A DNA stretch of 64,000 nucleotides from Micromonospora citrea (lineage in GTDB: Bacteria; Actinomycetota; Actinomycetes; Mycobacteriales; Micromonosporaceae). The stretch covers positions 4,558,501 through 4,622,500 of the forward strand of contig NZ_FMHZ01000002.1 in the NCBI RefSeq assembly GCF_900090315.1, written 5' to 3'. Position 1 is the first letter of the stretch, and each line of letters starts with the position of its first letter. The translations under genes and the position numbers were made by a program. Positions 32,172 through 45,046 of this stretch are shown here, one piece after another. Under the pieces are notes generated by a model. It made no database searches and was not told the origin of the DNA. It was given only the letters and a program-made list of their open reading frames with translations.

Positions 32172-32875
32172 ACGGCGGCCGCCAGGGCGCGTTCGCGGAC
32201 CACGCGGCCGTCCGCCATCTCCACCAGCCGACTGGCGCACCGCTGGGCCAGGCGCGGGTCGTGGGTGACGATCAGCAGGGTCTGGCCGGCACGGTGCAGG
32301 TCGGTCAGCAGCTCCATCACCTGCTCGCCGGCGCGGCTGTCCAGCGCGCCGGTCGGCTCGTCGGCCAGCAGCAGGGCCGGGCGGTTCACCAGCGCCCGCG
32401 CCACGGCGACCCGCTGCCGTTGCCCGCCGCTGAGCGTGGCCGGGTATGCGTCGGCCCGGTCGGCGACGCCGAGCCGGTCGAGCATCTCCAGCGCCCGCGC
32501 GCGGGCCTGCCGGGCGGGGACGCCGGTCAGTTGCGCGGCGAGGGCCACGTTGTCCACCGCCGGCAGGTCGTCGAGCAGGTTGAAGAACTGGAAGACGATG
32601 CCGACGCGCCGCCGGCGGTACCGGGCCAGCCCGGTCTCGTTCAGCGCCGTCAGGTCCTCGCCGCCGACGGTGACGGTGCCGGCCGTCGGCCGGTCCAGGC
32701 CGGCGACCATGTTGAGCAGGGTCGACTTGCCGCAGCCGGACGGCCCCATCACCGCGACGGCCTCACCGGCGGTCACCCGCAGCGACACGCCGTCGAGCGC
32801 GGTGGCGCCGTCGTACTCCTTGCGCACGTCGTCGAGTCGTACGACGACGTGGCCCGGGTTGTCTCTCTCGGTCAT
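32168..32875 (-). CDS. ABC transporter ATPase (MacB/LolD type) partner of the permease
   Basis: 235 aa, one nucleotide-binding domain: Walker A GPSGCGKSTLLN, Q-loop VFQFFNLLDDL, signature LSGGQRQRVAVARAL, Walker B ALLLADEPTGALD, H-loop VTHDP. It energises the permease it overlaps. The ATG at 32875 follows TAGCGT by 6 nt, so the operon message starts leaderless at this gene. A motif shared with the kinase promoter lies upstream. Confidence 0.95.
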   Translation of the reverse strand: MTERDNPGHVVVRLDDVRKEYDGATALDGVSLRVTAGEAVAVMGPSGCGKSTLLNMVAGLDRPTAGTVTVGGEDLTALNETGLARYRRRRVGIVFQFFNLLDDLPAVDNVALAAQLTGVPARQARARALEMLDRLGVADRADAYPATLSGGQRQRVAVARALVNRPALLLADEPTGALDSRAGEQVMELLTDLHRAGQTLLIVTHDPRLAQRCASRLVEMADGRVVRERALAAAV

Positions 32876-32881
32876 GCCACG

Positions 32882-32954
32882 ACGCTATGGAGACCGGTGG
32901 CGCGCGGCGTCCGGCTGCGGAGCCAACTCCGCGCGTACCTCTCGGGAGCTAGCC
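32882..32954 (-). promoter_or_regulatory. ABC operon promoter with shared regulator motif (copy A)
   Basis: -10 TAGCGT at 32887-32882. The 24-bp motif at 32931-32954 starts 44 bp upstream of the -10; it reads GCGCGTAC then CTCTCGGG then CTAGCC around a variable pair. It agrees at 18 of 24 positions with copy B in front of the histidine kinase gene, at the same distance from that -10. Confidence 0.6.
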
Positions 32955-33629
32955 GGGTCGGCCGCCGGCCGGGCGCACCACACCCGTCTCGTACGCGAAG
33001 ACGGCCGCCTGGGTGCGGTCGCGCAGGCCGAGCTTGGTCAGGATGCGGCTCACGTGGGTCTTCACGGTCTGCTCGGCCACCACCAGGTGCTCGGCGATCT
33101 CCGCGTTCGACAGGCCCTGCGCGACGAGGGCGAGCACCTCGGTCTCGCGTCCGGTCAACTCGCCGACCCGCTTCCGCAGCGGGGCACGTGGGGTGGCGGA
33201 GAGCCGGGAGAACTCAGTGATCAGTCGCCTGGTGACCGTCGGCGCGAGCAGCGCCTCGCCGGCCGCGACGACCCGTACGGCGTGCGCGAGGTCGGCGGCG
33301 GAGGCGTCCTTGAGCAGGAAGCCGGAGGCGCCCGCGCGCAGCGCCTCGTAGACGTACTCGTCCAGGTCGAAGGTGGTCAGCATCAGCACCCTGACGGCGG
33401 AGTCGGCGGCCTCCGTGAGGCGTCGGGTGGCCTCGATGCCGTCGACGACGGGCATGCGGACGTCCATGAGGACCACGTCCGGCGCCAGCTCGGCGACCTG
33501 GGCCACGGCGTCCCGGCCGTCGACCGCCTGGCCGACCACCTCGATGTCGGGTTCGGCGTTCAGCAGCACCGTGAAGCCCTGCCGCACCATGACCTGGTCG
33601 TCGGCGATCAGGACGCGGATCGTCGTCAT
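32949..33629 (-). CDS. NarL/LuxR-type response regulator
   Basis: 226 aa. The receiver has VLIADDQVMVRQGF (acid pair DD), DVVLMDVRMPVVDG (phospho-Asp) and GFLLKDA (Lys). The C-terminal LuxR helix-turn-helix is LTGRETEVLALVAQGLSNAEIAEHLVVAEQTVKTHVSRILTKLGLRDR. Its ATG overlaps the kinase stop (ATGA). It probably controls its own operon and the adjacent ABC genes through the shared motif at 32931 and 35091. Confidence 0.94.
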   Translation of the reverse strand: MTTIRVLIADDQVMVRQGFTVLLNAEPDIEVVGQAVDGRDAVAQVAELAPDVVLMDVRMPVVDGIEATRRLTEAADSAVRVLMLTTFDLDEYVYEALRAGASGFLLKDASAADLAHAVRVVAAGEALLAPTVTRRLITEFSRLSATPRAPLRKRVGELTGRETEVLALVAQGLSNAEIAEHLVVAEQTVKTHVSRILTKLGLRDRTQAAVFAYETGVVRPAGGRPG

Positions 33630-34918
33630 GCGGCTTCCTCGGCGGTTGGTGCGCAGGTGGGTGCGGGCAGGTCGGCGGTCACCTCGTATCCCCCGTCGGG
33701 GGTCGGTCCGGCGGTCAGCGTCCCGCCGAGCATGGCGGCCCGTTCCCGCATGCCGAGCAGGCCGTGGCCCTCGTGCGCGGACGGCGGGGCGGGTCGCGTC
33801 GGCGGGGTGTTGCCGACCTGGACGACCAGGCTCGTCGGATGGTAGGCCAGCTCGACCCGGACGGTGGCGCCGGGCGCGTGCCGGATCGCGTTGCTGAGCG
33901 CCTCCTGCACGATGCGGTAGGCGGACAGCTCGACACCGGGGGGCAGCGGGCGTGGCCGGCCGGTGGTCCGCGTGGTGACGTCGAGCCCGGCGTCGCGTAC
34001 GTTGCCGACGAGTTCGGGCAACCGCGCCAGGGTGGGCTGCGGCGCGTGGCCGGCGTCGGCCGGACGCTCCACGCGCAGCACCCCCAGCACCCGGCGCAGT
34101 TCGGTCAGCGCCTCCAGCGCGTTGCCGCGGATGCCGGCGAGGTTCTGCCGCAGCTCCTCGGGCGGGTCGGTGACCAGGTGCGGGGCCACCTGCGCCTGGA
34201 TGGAGATGACCGACAGGTGGTGGGCCACCACGTCGTGCAGCTCGCGGGCGATCCGGGCGCGTTCCTCCAGCAGGGTGCGCCGGGCCCGCTCCTCGGCCGA
34301 CACCAGCTCCTGGGCCACCAGCCGGGTACGGGCCACCCGTCGGGCGCGCACCATCCCGCCCAGGCACGCCGCCAACCCGCAGATCGCGACGACCTGGCCG
34401 ACGTCGGTGTGGAGCGGGCGGAAGGGCCAGCCGGCGTCGGGACTGTGGTTGTGGACGTGGAACCCGACGCTGGCCAGGCCGGCGAGGACGCTGACCCCCA
34501 GCGCCGTGAACACCGCCAGGGGCCGGGTCCGCAGCGCGAGCAGGAAGAGCACCCCGGCGAGGGCGGCGATCGTGGCGCGACTCCACGGGGACGGGGCGTC
34601 GACGGCGAGGGGACCGACGACCGCGGTCACGGTGACCGCCCACCAGGCCGGCACCGGTCGGAACATCGCCAGCACGACCGCCGCCGCCTGCACCCCGGTG
34701 AGCACGACCGTGGGCCGGCCGATGCCGTGGAACGCCACGAACAGCAGTGCCGCGTAGACCACCACCAGCACGTGCGGCAGCCCGGCCGCCCAGCGCGGCC
34801 ACGGCAGAGGCGGCAGCGGGTCGGCGGCCACCGTCCACAGCTCACGCGGGGCCGGCGGCAGCCACCGTGCCCGGGATCCCCGACGCCGTCCGGCATCCGG
34901 GTCGTCGCTCATGTTCAT
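33626..34918 (-). CDS. Membrane sensor histidine kinase (HisKA_3, NarX/DesK-like)
   Basis: 430 aa. About five to six N-terminal helices with short loops (intramembrane-sensing type), HisKA_3 box ERARIARELHDVVAHHLSVISIQAQ (the phospho-acceptor His in ELHDVVAH), and a GHKL ATPase with VQEALSNAIRHAPGA (N) and GHGLLGMRERAAMLGG (G2). Such kinases near ABC-type permeases often sense envelope or membrane stress. Start at ATG 34918; a second ATG follows two codons later. Confidence 0.92.
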   Translation of the reverse strand: MNMSDDPDAGRRRGSRARWLPPAPRELWTVAADPLPPLPWPRWAAGLPHVLVVVYAALLFVAFHGIGRPTVVLTGVQAAAVVLAMFRPVPAWWAVTVTAVVGPLAVDAPSPWSRATIAALAGVLFLLALRTRPLAVFTALGVSVLAGLASVGFHVHNHSPDAGWPFRPLHTDVGQVVAICGLAACLGGMVRARRVARTRLVAQELVSAEERARRTLLEERARIARELHDVVAHHLSVISIQAQVAPHLVTDPPEELRQNLAGIRGNALEALTELRRVLGVLRVERPADAGHAPQPTLARLPELVGNVRDAGLDVTTRTTGRPRPLPPGVELSAYRIVQEALSNAIRHAPGATVRVELAYHPTSLVVQVGNTPPTRPAPPSAHEGHGLLGMRERAAMLGGTLTAGPTPDGGYEVTADLPAPTCAPTAEEAA

Positions 34919-35040
34919 CGCGTCCGTCCTCGCCGTCGCCGGTCAGAGACGACCCGGGTGCCAGCCCCGGCCCGTCCGCCCCTCCGCGGACCCGGTGCGT
35001 GGACCCGGCCGCCGCGCTGTCGGCCCCGTCTCCGGGCACG

Positions 35041-35114
35041 AGGCTACGGGCGACGCGGGATGGTCCGCGTCCCGCCCCGGAGCGCGATTCGCGCGTAGCT
35101 CTCCGGGACTACGC
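35041..35114 (-). promoter_or_regulatory. Kinase operon promoter with shared regulator motif (copy B)
   Basis: -10 candidate TAGCCT at 35046-35041. The motif at 35091-35114 starts 45 bp upstream of it and contains perfect 7-bp arms CGCGTAG (35092-35098) and CTACGCG (35109-35115) 10 bp apart. Same distance to the -10 as copy A. Confidence 0.55.
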
Positions 35115-35252
35115 GGGCGCGCCCATCGCCCCCGCGCTGTCCCTTCCGGCGGTCCCGCCCGGCGTAGTCGCGCACGACCGCGCTGACGGCCCCACCCGTC
35201 CCGCGCCCCGTCGGACCGCCTGGCGCCGCGGTCGGCCGCCCCCGTTTCCGGT

Positions 35253-36143
35253 TCAGCGGGCGGGGCGGGTCTCGTAGACCGTCACGCCGGGGGAGCGGGC
35301 GTCGCCGGGCAGGCGGCGGCCGGCGGCCGGGTCGCCGTAGAGGGTCCAGCGGAGGAAGTCGGTGGTGGTGGCCAGGACCTGGTCGAAGCCGGGCCGCCCG
35401 GGGGTCAGGTACTCGCCGTGGCCCTGCCCGAGCAGGCTCAGGAAGGCGGCCGGCCCGCCCGTGCGGCGGTACGCGGCCCGCCCGACCGACGCCGGCACGA
35501 TCGGGTCGGCCGTTCCGTGCACGAACAGCAGGGGCGCCGCCGGCCCGGCGAAGCTGCCGGCCATCCCGCCACCGGCGATCACGATGCCGGCCCGCAGCCG
35601 CCCCGACCGGCCCGAGGTGAACATGCCCGCCGTGGTGAAGCCCCCCGCCGAGTGCCCGGCGGCGGCGAACCGGGTGACGTCGAGGTGCCCGGCGAGCGGG
35701 TCGCCGCCCCGGGCGTCGAGCCGCACCAGGTGCCGGATCAGCCGCCAGCCGTCGGCGGGCTGGCGGCGTACGTCGGCGCGGCTGAACCGGTGTGTGCCGC
35801 GCCGGGTGTGCGGGTAGGCCGGGGCGGCGACCACGAACCCGGCGGCGGCCCATCGGGTGGTCAGCCCCGCGTGCAGCTCGGGCAGGCTGTCCAGCCCGTG
35901 GCTGTAGACCACCACCGGGAACCGCCCCGCCGCCACCCCGTCGTCGTCCGCCGGGTACCAGACGGTCACCGGCAACGGCCGCGCGGAGGCGGGGTCGACG
36001 GTGAACGTGCGCACCCCGACGTCGTACGCCACCGCGGGGGCCGGGCGGGCCGGCGGCGCGCCGGCTCCGGGCGCGGCGGTGGCCTGGGCGCAGCCCGCCA
36101 GCAGCGCCGTCATCAGCACGGCGACCAGCCGCTTGACCCCCAC
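35253..36143 (-). CDS. Secreted lipoprotein alpha/beta hydrolase, paralogue 2
   Basis: 296 aa. Signal peptide with lipobox: MGVKRLVAVLMTALLAGC. Motifs: VVVYSHGLDSLPEL, AAAGHSAGGFTTAGMF (Ser), FVHGTADPIVPA and LLGQGHGEYL (His). Clear paralogue of the protein at 28219-29190 (shared PLPVTVWYPA, RWAAAGFVVAAP-YPHT, GDPLAGHL). The GTG at 36143 is preceded by TACCGT 6 nt upstream, which also excludes the much longer open frame. Surface ester hydrolase by family. Confidence 0.85.
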   Translation of the reverse strand: MGVKRLVAVLMTALLAGCAQATAAPGAGAPPARPAPAVAYDVGVRTFTVDPASARPLPVTVWYPADDDGVAAGRFPVVVYSHGLDSLPELHAGLTTRWAAAGFVVAAPAYPHTRRGTHRFSRADVRRQPADGWRLIRHLVRLDARGGDPLAGHLDVTRFAAAGHSAGGFTTAGMFTSGRSGRLRAGIVIAGGGMAGSFAGPAAPLLFVHGTADPIVPASVGRAAYRRTGGPAAFLSLLGQGHGEYLTPGRPGFDQVLATTTDFLRWTLYGDPAAGRRLPGDARSPGVTVYETRPAR

Positions 36144-36149
36144 CGTTCC

Positions 36150-36155
36150 ACGGTA
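36150..36155 (-). promoter_or_regulatory. Leaderless -10 (TACCGT) of lipoprotein hydrolase 2
   Basis: TACCGT on the minus strand, 6 nt before the GTG at 36143. Decides the start of the gene. Confidence 0.5.
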
Positions 36156-36289
36156 GGTGCCCGGCTGCCCGGATCGTCCCCGCCGTCCGGTCCGGACCGC
36201 CCCGCCACCCGGGCCGGATCGGGTCGACCGGCCGGCCGGACCTGCCGCCCGCGAGCGCGTGGGGGACGGCGGCGGGGGAGCGGTTTGGC

Positions 36290-36295
36290 TAGGGT
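36290..36295 (+). promoter_or_regulatory. Leaderless -10 (TAGGGT) of the 56-aa membrane gene
   Basis: TAGGGT followed by 7 nt and the ATG at 36303. It supports that this very small gene is expressed. Confidence 0.55.
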
Positions 36296-36302
36296 CACCG
36301 GC

Positions 36303-36473
36303 ATGCCTGAGAACCACACCGACCCCAGCGGCAACACTGCGGCGTTCCGCGCCTTCGCCGAGACCGCCGAGCCCGAGGCGCCCGCCGGCGCGTCCCGCAC
36401 GCCGCTGCTCGTCGGCGCGGCGGTCGTCGCGGTCGTGCTGGTCGCCCTGCTCGCCTGGCTCGCCCTGGGCTGA
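36303..36473 (+). CDS. Small single-pass membrane protein (56 aa)
   Basis: The N-terminal 30 residues are polar and acidic (MPENHTDPSGNTAAFRAFAETAEPEAPAG), followed by one helix (PLLVGAAVVAVVLVALLAWLALG) that ends the protein. It is a predicted C-tail-anchored protein. It has a leaderless -10. Function unknown. Genes on both sides run on the opposite strand. Confidence 0.72.
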   Translation: MPENHTDPSGNTAAFRAFAETAEPEAPAGASRTPLLVGAAVVAVVLVALLAWLALG

Positions 36474-36541
36474 GCCCCGCCGTCGCCGCCGGCCGCGACG
36501 CCCGCGTCGTCTGCCGCCGCTCCCGACGCCGGCGGATCGGT

Positions 36542-37696
36542 TCAGCCGGCGGCCTCGACCACCGCGCGGGTCTGGAGGGCGATCTCGCGTTCCTCGTCGG
36601 TGCCGACGACGCAGACCGTCACCTCGGCCCCGTCTGGCGAGATGACCCGGTCGCCGCTGCCGGCGTTGCGCTCCGGGTCGACCGCGACACCGAGCCGCTC
36701 CAGGCCGGCGAGCGCGGCGGCGCGGACCGGGGCGGCGTGCTCGCCGACGCCGGCCGTGAAGGTGATCGCGTCCACCCGCCCGAGCAGCGCGTAGTACGCC
36801 CCGACGTAGCCGGTGATCCGCCGGCAGTAGACGTCGAAGGCGAGCCCCGCCGCCGGGTCGCCGGCCGCCCGGCGGGCCAGCACCTCGCGCATGTCGTTGG
36901 CGCCGGTCAGCCCGAGCAGGCCGCTGCGGTGGTTGAGCAGGTCGTCGATCTCGTCGACGGAGAGCCCGCCCTCCCGGCGCAGGTGGAAGATGACGGTCGG
37001 GTCGAGGTCGCCGCTGCGGGTGCCCATGACCAGGCCCTCCAGCGGGGACATCCCCATCGAGGTGGCCACGCTCCGGCCGCCGGCCACCGCGCAGGCGCTG
37101 GCCCCGTTACCCAGGTGCAGGGTGATCGTGTTGACCTCCGCGTACGGGCGGCCGAGCAGTTCGGCGGTGCGCCGGGACACGTACGCGTGCGAGGTGCCGT
37201 GGAAGCCGTACCGTCGGATGCCGTACCGCTCGGCGGTGGCCCGCTCGACCGCGTAGGTCGCGGCGGCCTCGGGCAGCGTGGTGTGGAACGCGGTGTCGAA
37301 GACGGCGACCTGCGGCACGTCCGGCAGCGCGGCCAGGGCGACCTCGATGCCGGTCAGGTTCGCGGGGTTGTGCAGCGGCGCGAGCGGGATGAGGTCGCGG
37401 ATCGCGGCCAGCACCGCGTCGTCGACCAGGACGGGCTCGCCGAAGCGCTTCCCCCCGTGCACGACCCGGTGCCCGACGGCGGTCAGCCCGGCCAGGTCGA
37501 GCCCGGCGAGGATCTGCCGGACGGCGGCGTCGTGGTGGGCCGGGCCGCCACCGGGCTCGCCGACCCGCTCCACGGTGCCCTTGCCGAGCACCCTGTCGCC
37601 GTCGAAGAGCCGGTACTTGACCGACGACGACCCGCAGTTGAGCACGAGCACCCGGCCCGTGTCCTCGGCGGCGGCCCCGCCGACCGGTACGTTCAT
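36542..37696 (-). CDS. ackA: Acetate kinase
   Basis: 384 aa. ASKHA-fold motifs: VLVLNCGSSSVKYRLFD (N-terminal signature), HRVVHGGKRF, VFDTAFHTTLPEAA, RRYGFHGTSHAYVS, LHLGNGASACAV and FTAGVGEHAAPVR. Interconverts acetyl phosphate + ADP with acetate + ATP. The ATG at 37696 overlaps the pta stop (ATGA), so it is the second gene of a pta-ackA operon. Confidence 0.96.
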   Translation of the reverse strand: MNVPVGGAAAEDTGRVLVLNCGSSSVKYRLFDGDRVLGKGTVERVGEPGGGPAHHDAAVRQILAGLDLAGLTAVGHRVVHGGKRFGEPVLVDDAVLAAIRDLIPLAPLHNPANLTGIEVALAALPDVPQVAVFDTAFHTTLPEAAATYAVERATAERYGIRRYGFHGTSHAYVSRRTAELLGRPYAEVNTITLHLGNGASACAVAGGRSVATSMGMSPLEGLVMGTRSGDLDPTVIFHLRREGGLSVDEIDDLLNHRSGLLGLTGANDMREVLARRAAGDPAAGLAFDVYCRRITGYVGAYYALLGRVDAITFTAGVGEHAAPVRAAALAGLERLGVAVDPERNAGSGDRVISPDGAEVTVCVVGTDEEREIALQTRAVVEAAG

Positions 37697-39765
37697 GACG
37701 ACTCCTCGCTGGCCGCGGCCTGGATGGCGGTGATCGCCACGGTGTTCACGATGTCCGGCACGGTGGCTCCCCGCGACAGGTCGTTGACCGGCCGCCGCAG
37801 GCCCTGCATCACGGGCCCGACGGCCACCGCTCCGGCGGAGCGCTGCACCGCCTTGTACGTGTTGTTGCCGGTGTTGAGGTCCGGGAAGATGAAGACCGTG
37901 GCCCGGCCGGCGACCTCGCTGCCGGGCAGTTTCGTCGCCGCCACCGCCGGGTCGATCGCCGCGTCGTACTGGATCGGCCCCTCGACGAGCAGGTCGGGGC
38001 GGCGCTCCCGGACGAGCTTGGTGGCCGCCGCGACCTTCTCCACGTCGGCGCCCGCCCCGGAGCTGCCGGTGGAGTAGGAGAGCATCGCGACCCGTGGCTC
38101 GATGCCGAACCGGGCGGCGGTGTCGGCCGAGGAGATGGCGATGTCGGCGAGCTGGGCGGCGTCCGGGTCGGGGTTGACCGCGCAGTCGCCGTAGACCAGC
38201 ACCCGGTCGGCGAGCAGCATGAAGAAGACGCTGGAGGCGACCGAGACGCCCGGCACGTTGCGGATGATCTCGAACGCGGGACGGATGGTGGCGGCGGTGG
38301 TGTGGGTCGCGCCGGAGACCATCCCGTCGGCGTGCCCGGTCTGCACCATCAGGGTGCCGAAGTAGTTGGGCTGGGCGACGATGTCGTGCGCCAGCTCGAC
38401 CGTGATCCCCCGGTGGGCGCGCAGCCGCGCGTACGTGGTGGCGAACTCGTCGCGCCACTCGCTGGTGACCGGGTCGACGATCTGCGCGCCGGCGATGTCG
38501 ATGCCCAGCTCGCGGGTCCGCCGCGCGATGTCGTCGGGGCGCCCGAGCAGGGTGATGTCGGCGACGCCCCGGCGCAGGAGGATCTCGGTCGCCCGCAGGA
38601 TCCGTTCCTCCGCCCCCTCGGGCAGCACGAGGTGGCGGCGGCGCGTCCGGGCCCGGTCGATCAGGTCGTACTCGAACATCAGCGGGGTCACCCGCTCGGA
38701 CCGGCTGACCCGCAGCCGGCGGGCGAGGTCGTCGGTGTCCACGCAGCGTTCGAACGCGCCGAGGGCGGCCTCGACCTTGCGCGGGTTGTCGGCGCTGGGG
38801 CGGCCCTCGATCCGGCTGGACGCGGCCACCGTGTCGTAGCTGTCGCTGGTCACCGAGAGCACCGCGAGGCCGGGCTTCAGCCCCTCCACCAGCCGCATCG
38901 CCCGTGGATCCGGCTGCTCGCCGAGGGTGAGCACCAGCCCGGCGACCGACACCTGGCCGGCCACGTGCGCGGCGCTCGTGGCCACCAGCAGGTCGTCCCG
39001 GTCGCCGGGCATGATCACCAGGGCGCCGTCGGTGAGGTGGTCCAGCAGGGTCGGCACGTGCGCCGCCCCGACCACGTAGTCGAGCACGTCGCGGGTGAGC
39101 GCGTCGTCGTCCCCGGCGAGCAGGGTGGCGCCGAGCGCCGCCGCCACCTCGGCCACCGTCGGCGCCGACACGGTCGGCACCTCGGGGATGGCGTACGTGG
39201 GCACGGGCAGTTCGGGCAGCGTCATCTGGCCGGGCACCCGGTTGGCGATCACCGCCAGCACCGTCGCCCCGAGGTCCTCCAGATCGTGGTACGCCCCGCG
39301 CGCCGCCGCCGCGATGGCCGCCGGCTCCTGCCCGAAACCGTCGATCACGGGCACCACGACGCTGCCGAACTCGGTCGCCAGCCGGGCGTTGAAGGCCAGC
39401 TCGCGGGGCCCGGCCCCGTCGCCGCCGTCGGCGAAGTCGCTGCCCACCACGACCACGGCGGGGCAGCGCCGCTCGACCTCCCGGTAGCGCTCGACGATGC
39501 CGCTGACGAGTTCCTCGCGCCGTCCGTCGGCCACCAGCGCGGTCGCCTCGGCGTACGTGGTGCCGCTCAGGTCGGCCAACGGCAGCTCGATCCGGTAGCG
39601 GTCGCTGAGCAGGGCGAGGATCGGGTCGGGGCCGTGCCCGCGCACGAGCGGCCGGAACGCGCCGATCCGCTCGACCTGCCGGGACAACAACTCCGCGAGC
39701 CCGAGGGCGACGGTCGACTTCCCGCCGCCGGACCCCACACTGGTCAGGTACACACTCCGCGCCAC
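37693..39765 (-). CDS. pta: Phosphate acetyltransferase (long form with DRTGG domain)
   Basis: 690 aa. The N-terminal P-loop/DethioB-synth-like domain begins SVGSGGGKSTVALGLAELL; a DRTGG domain follows; the catalytic PTA_PTB domain occupies the C-terminal half (GVADITLLGRPDDI, NYFGTLMVQTGHADGMVSGATHTTAATIRPAFEII, DCAVNPDP). Makes acetyl-P from acetyl-CoA. First gene of the pta-ackA operon. Confidence 0.96.
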   Translation of the reverse strand: MARSVYLTSVGSGGGKSTVALGLAELLSRQVERIGAFRPLVRGHGPDPILALLSDRYRIELPLADLSGTTYAEATALVADGRREELVSGIVERYREVERRCPAVVVVGSDFADGGDGAGPRELAFNARLATEFGSVVVPVIDGFGQEPAAIAAAARGAYHDLEDLGATVLAVIANRVPGQMTLPELPVPTYAIPEVPTVSAPTVAEVAAALGATLLAGDDDALTRDVLDYVVGAAHVPTLLDHLTDGALVIMPGDRDDLLVATSAAHVAGQVSVAGLVLTLGEQPDPRAMRLVEGLKPGLAVLSVTSDSYDTVAASSRIEGRPSADNPRKVEAALGAFERCVDTDDLARRLRVSRSERVTPLMFEYDLIDRARTRRRHLVLPEGAEERILRATEILLRRGVADITLLGRPDDIARRTRELGIDIAGAQIVDPVTSEWRDEFATTYARLRAHRGITVELAHDIVAQPNYFGTLMVQTGHADGMVSGATHTTAATIRPAFEIIRNVPGVSVASSVFFMLLADRVLVYGDCAVNPDPDAAQLADIAISSADTAARFGIEPRVAMLSYSTGSSGAGADVEKVAAATKLVRERRPDLLVEGPIQYDAAIDPAVAATKLPGSEVAGRATVFIFPDLNTGNNTYKAVQRSAGAVAVGPVMQGLRRPVNDLSRGATVPDIVNTVAITAIQAAASEESS

Positions 39766-39827
39766 GCACCCACCCTAGGAGATCTTCGGATCCCCGGCTC
39801 GGGTCCTTCGCCCTCTCTCGTTGATCA

Positions 39828-39868
39828 TGAAGTTGTTGCGGCGACACGTCGGGCGGACGGCAACTTCA
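39828..39868. repeat. 8-bp inverted repeat upstream of pta
   Basis: TGAAGTTG at 39828-39835 with CAACTTCA at 39861-39868, loop 25 nt. It includes the TTGATCATGA string that recurs in similar form near 29263. It may terminate the DUF6104 transcript or be a dispersed palindrome. Confidence 0.4.
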
Positions 39869-39916
39869 CGGGCGTCAGCGGGCGGACGCCGGGGCGGGTG
39901 GGGGCGTTCGGGTGGG

Positions 39917-40096
39917 TTACTCGTCGTCGGGGTCGTCGAGGCGGGCCAGCCAGGTGGCGAAGCGCTCGATCGGCGTCTCGAACTCCGGGTTCAGGTCGAC
40001 GAAGTCGCGCAGGCGCTCGCCGAGCCACTCCATGCTGACCTGCTCGTCGCCCCGGCGCTCGACCAGTTCCTCGATACCGCGGTCGGTGAAGTACAT
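39917..40096 (-). CDS. DUF6104 family protein (59 aa)
   Basis: Begins MYFTDRGIEELVERRGDEQVSMEWL, continues FVDLNPEFETPIERFATWLARLDDPDDE. Matches the actinobacterial DUF6104 family by its start and acidic end. All-alpha, cytosolic, function unknown. GAGGAAC lies upstream as ribosome binding site. Conserved position next to the kgd gene in actinomycetes, as I recall. Confidence 0.82.
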   Translation of the reverse strand: MYFTDRGIEELVERRGDEQVSMEWLGERLRDFVDLNPEFETPIERFATWLARLDDPDDE

Positions 40097-40163
40097 GCTG
40101 TCCGTTCCTCGTTCGTTCCGGATGGTGCGGCGGCGGTCGGTGGCCGGGCGGGGCCGCCGACGG

Positions 40164-40207
40164 CGACCGGGGCAGAGCCGTCGTGGTGACGGTCCCTGCC
40201 CCGGTCG
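40164..40207. terminator. Terminator after kgd
   Basis: Perfect 12-bp arms 40164-40175 and 40196-40207, with a small inner hairpin CCGTC/GACGG in the loop. It lies 16 nt past the kgd stop. Confidence 0.75.
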
Positions 40208-40222
40208 GCGGTGCTGCTCAGG

Positions 40223-43957
<3,735 letters not shown>

Positions 43958-44185
43958 GGCCGGTAATCGCCTCTTTCACGCGGGTTTGTGTGTCACGCGG
44001 CGTCCGGTGACGCCCTGCCTGCGAGCGCACACGAGACGGCTCCCAGGCTACGCCGTGCGGATCCCGCAGGCATTTCCGGCTCCGCCCCGTGGCCGGTTTC
44101 ACAGAAGATGCCAGAAGTTCGCCAAACGCTGCGTGTCCGGCCGGCTGCTGGTAGGGGCCGGTGTGTCGCCGCCCCCCGGGAGAAA

Positions 44186-44218
44186 GCGGGCGGGGGTGGC
44201 GCCTCGCGCCACCCCCGC
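44186..44218. terminator. Terminator after the ABC-2 exporter operon
   Basis: Perfect 15-bp stem 44186-44200 with 44204-44218, CTC loop. Lies 20 nt past the permease stop (minus strand). Confidence 0.85.
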
Positions 44219-44237
44219 CCCGTCCCGCCGAGGTGCG

Positions 44238-45046
44238 TCAGGAGACGTCGCGGCGGCGGGTGATCATGATGCCGACGGCCCCGCTGACCACCGCGTAGCC
44301 GATGAGCACGAGCGCGCCGACCCACCACGCGGGGGCGAAGTCGTTCTGGCCCTCGCTCACCATCACGGTCGAGGCGACGGCGGGCCAGATCACCTGCCAC
44401 TTGACCACGGCCTCGTTGTCGAGCACGTTCGCCAGCAGCATGAACAACAGCCCCACCACCTGCGTGCCGACCAGGTAGAGCACCGCGGAGGTGATCACCG
44501 CGCCGAGCTGGTTGGTGATGAGCGTGCCGATGCCGACGCCGAGGACGGTCCAGATCGCGTACGCCAGCAGGTTGAGCAGCAGCGCCCGCTGCACGGCCCA
44601 CTCGTCGAGCAGGGTGCCGTAATCGTTGAGGGACAGGAACGTGGCCCCGGCGATCAGGTCGATCACCGTGGTCACCAGCCAGAAGGCGAAGCCCAGCAGG
44701 CTGGCCGCGACGAGCTTGCTGAGGATCACCGAGGTGCGCCGCGGCGTGGACAGGAACGTCGTGGTCGCCGTCTGGTGGAAGAACTCGTTGGTGACCATCA
44801 GGATGCCGATCAGCATCACGAACATCAGGCCCAGGTACTGCCCGGAGGTGTAGAGGTTGGCGGCCTGCGCCGCCGCGGTCGCCTGGTCGCCGGTGATGCC
44901 CAGGTTCTCGCCCTCGCCGCTGAGGGTCTCGTCGGCGACCCAGGCGTTGAAGGCGAAGGCGAGCGCGATCGACAGGAACGCGCCGATGGCCAGCCACCAC
45001 CAGGTGCTGGTGGTGCGGATCTTGAGCAGCTCGGATCGGACGAGGT

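Noticed and set aside
36542..39847. 1101-codon frame apparently fusing pta and ackA
   Set aside because: The frame is that of ackA; the pta half is read in the wrong frame. The real genes overlap by ATGA.
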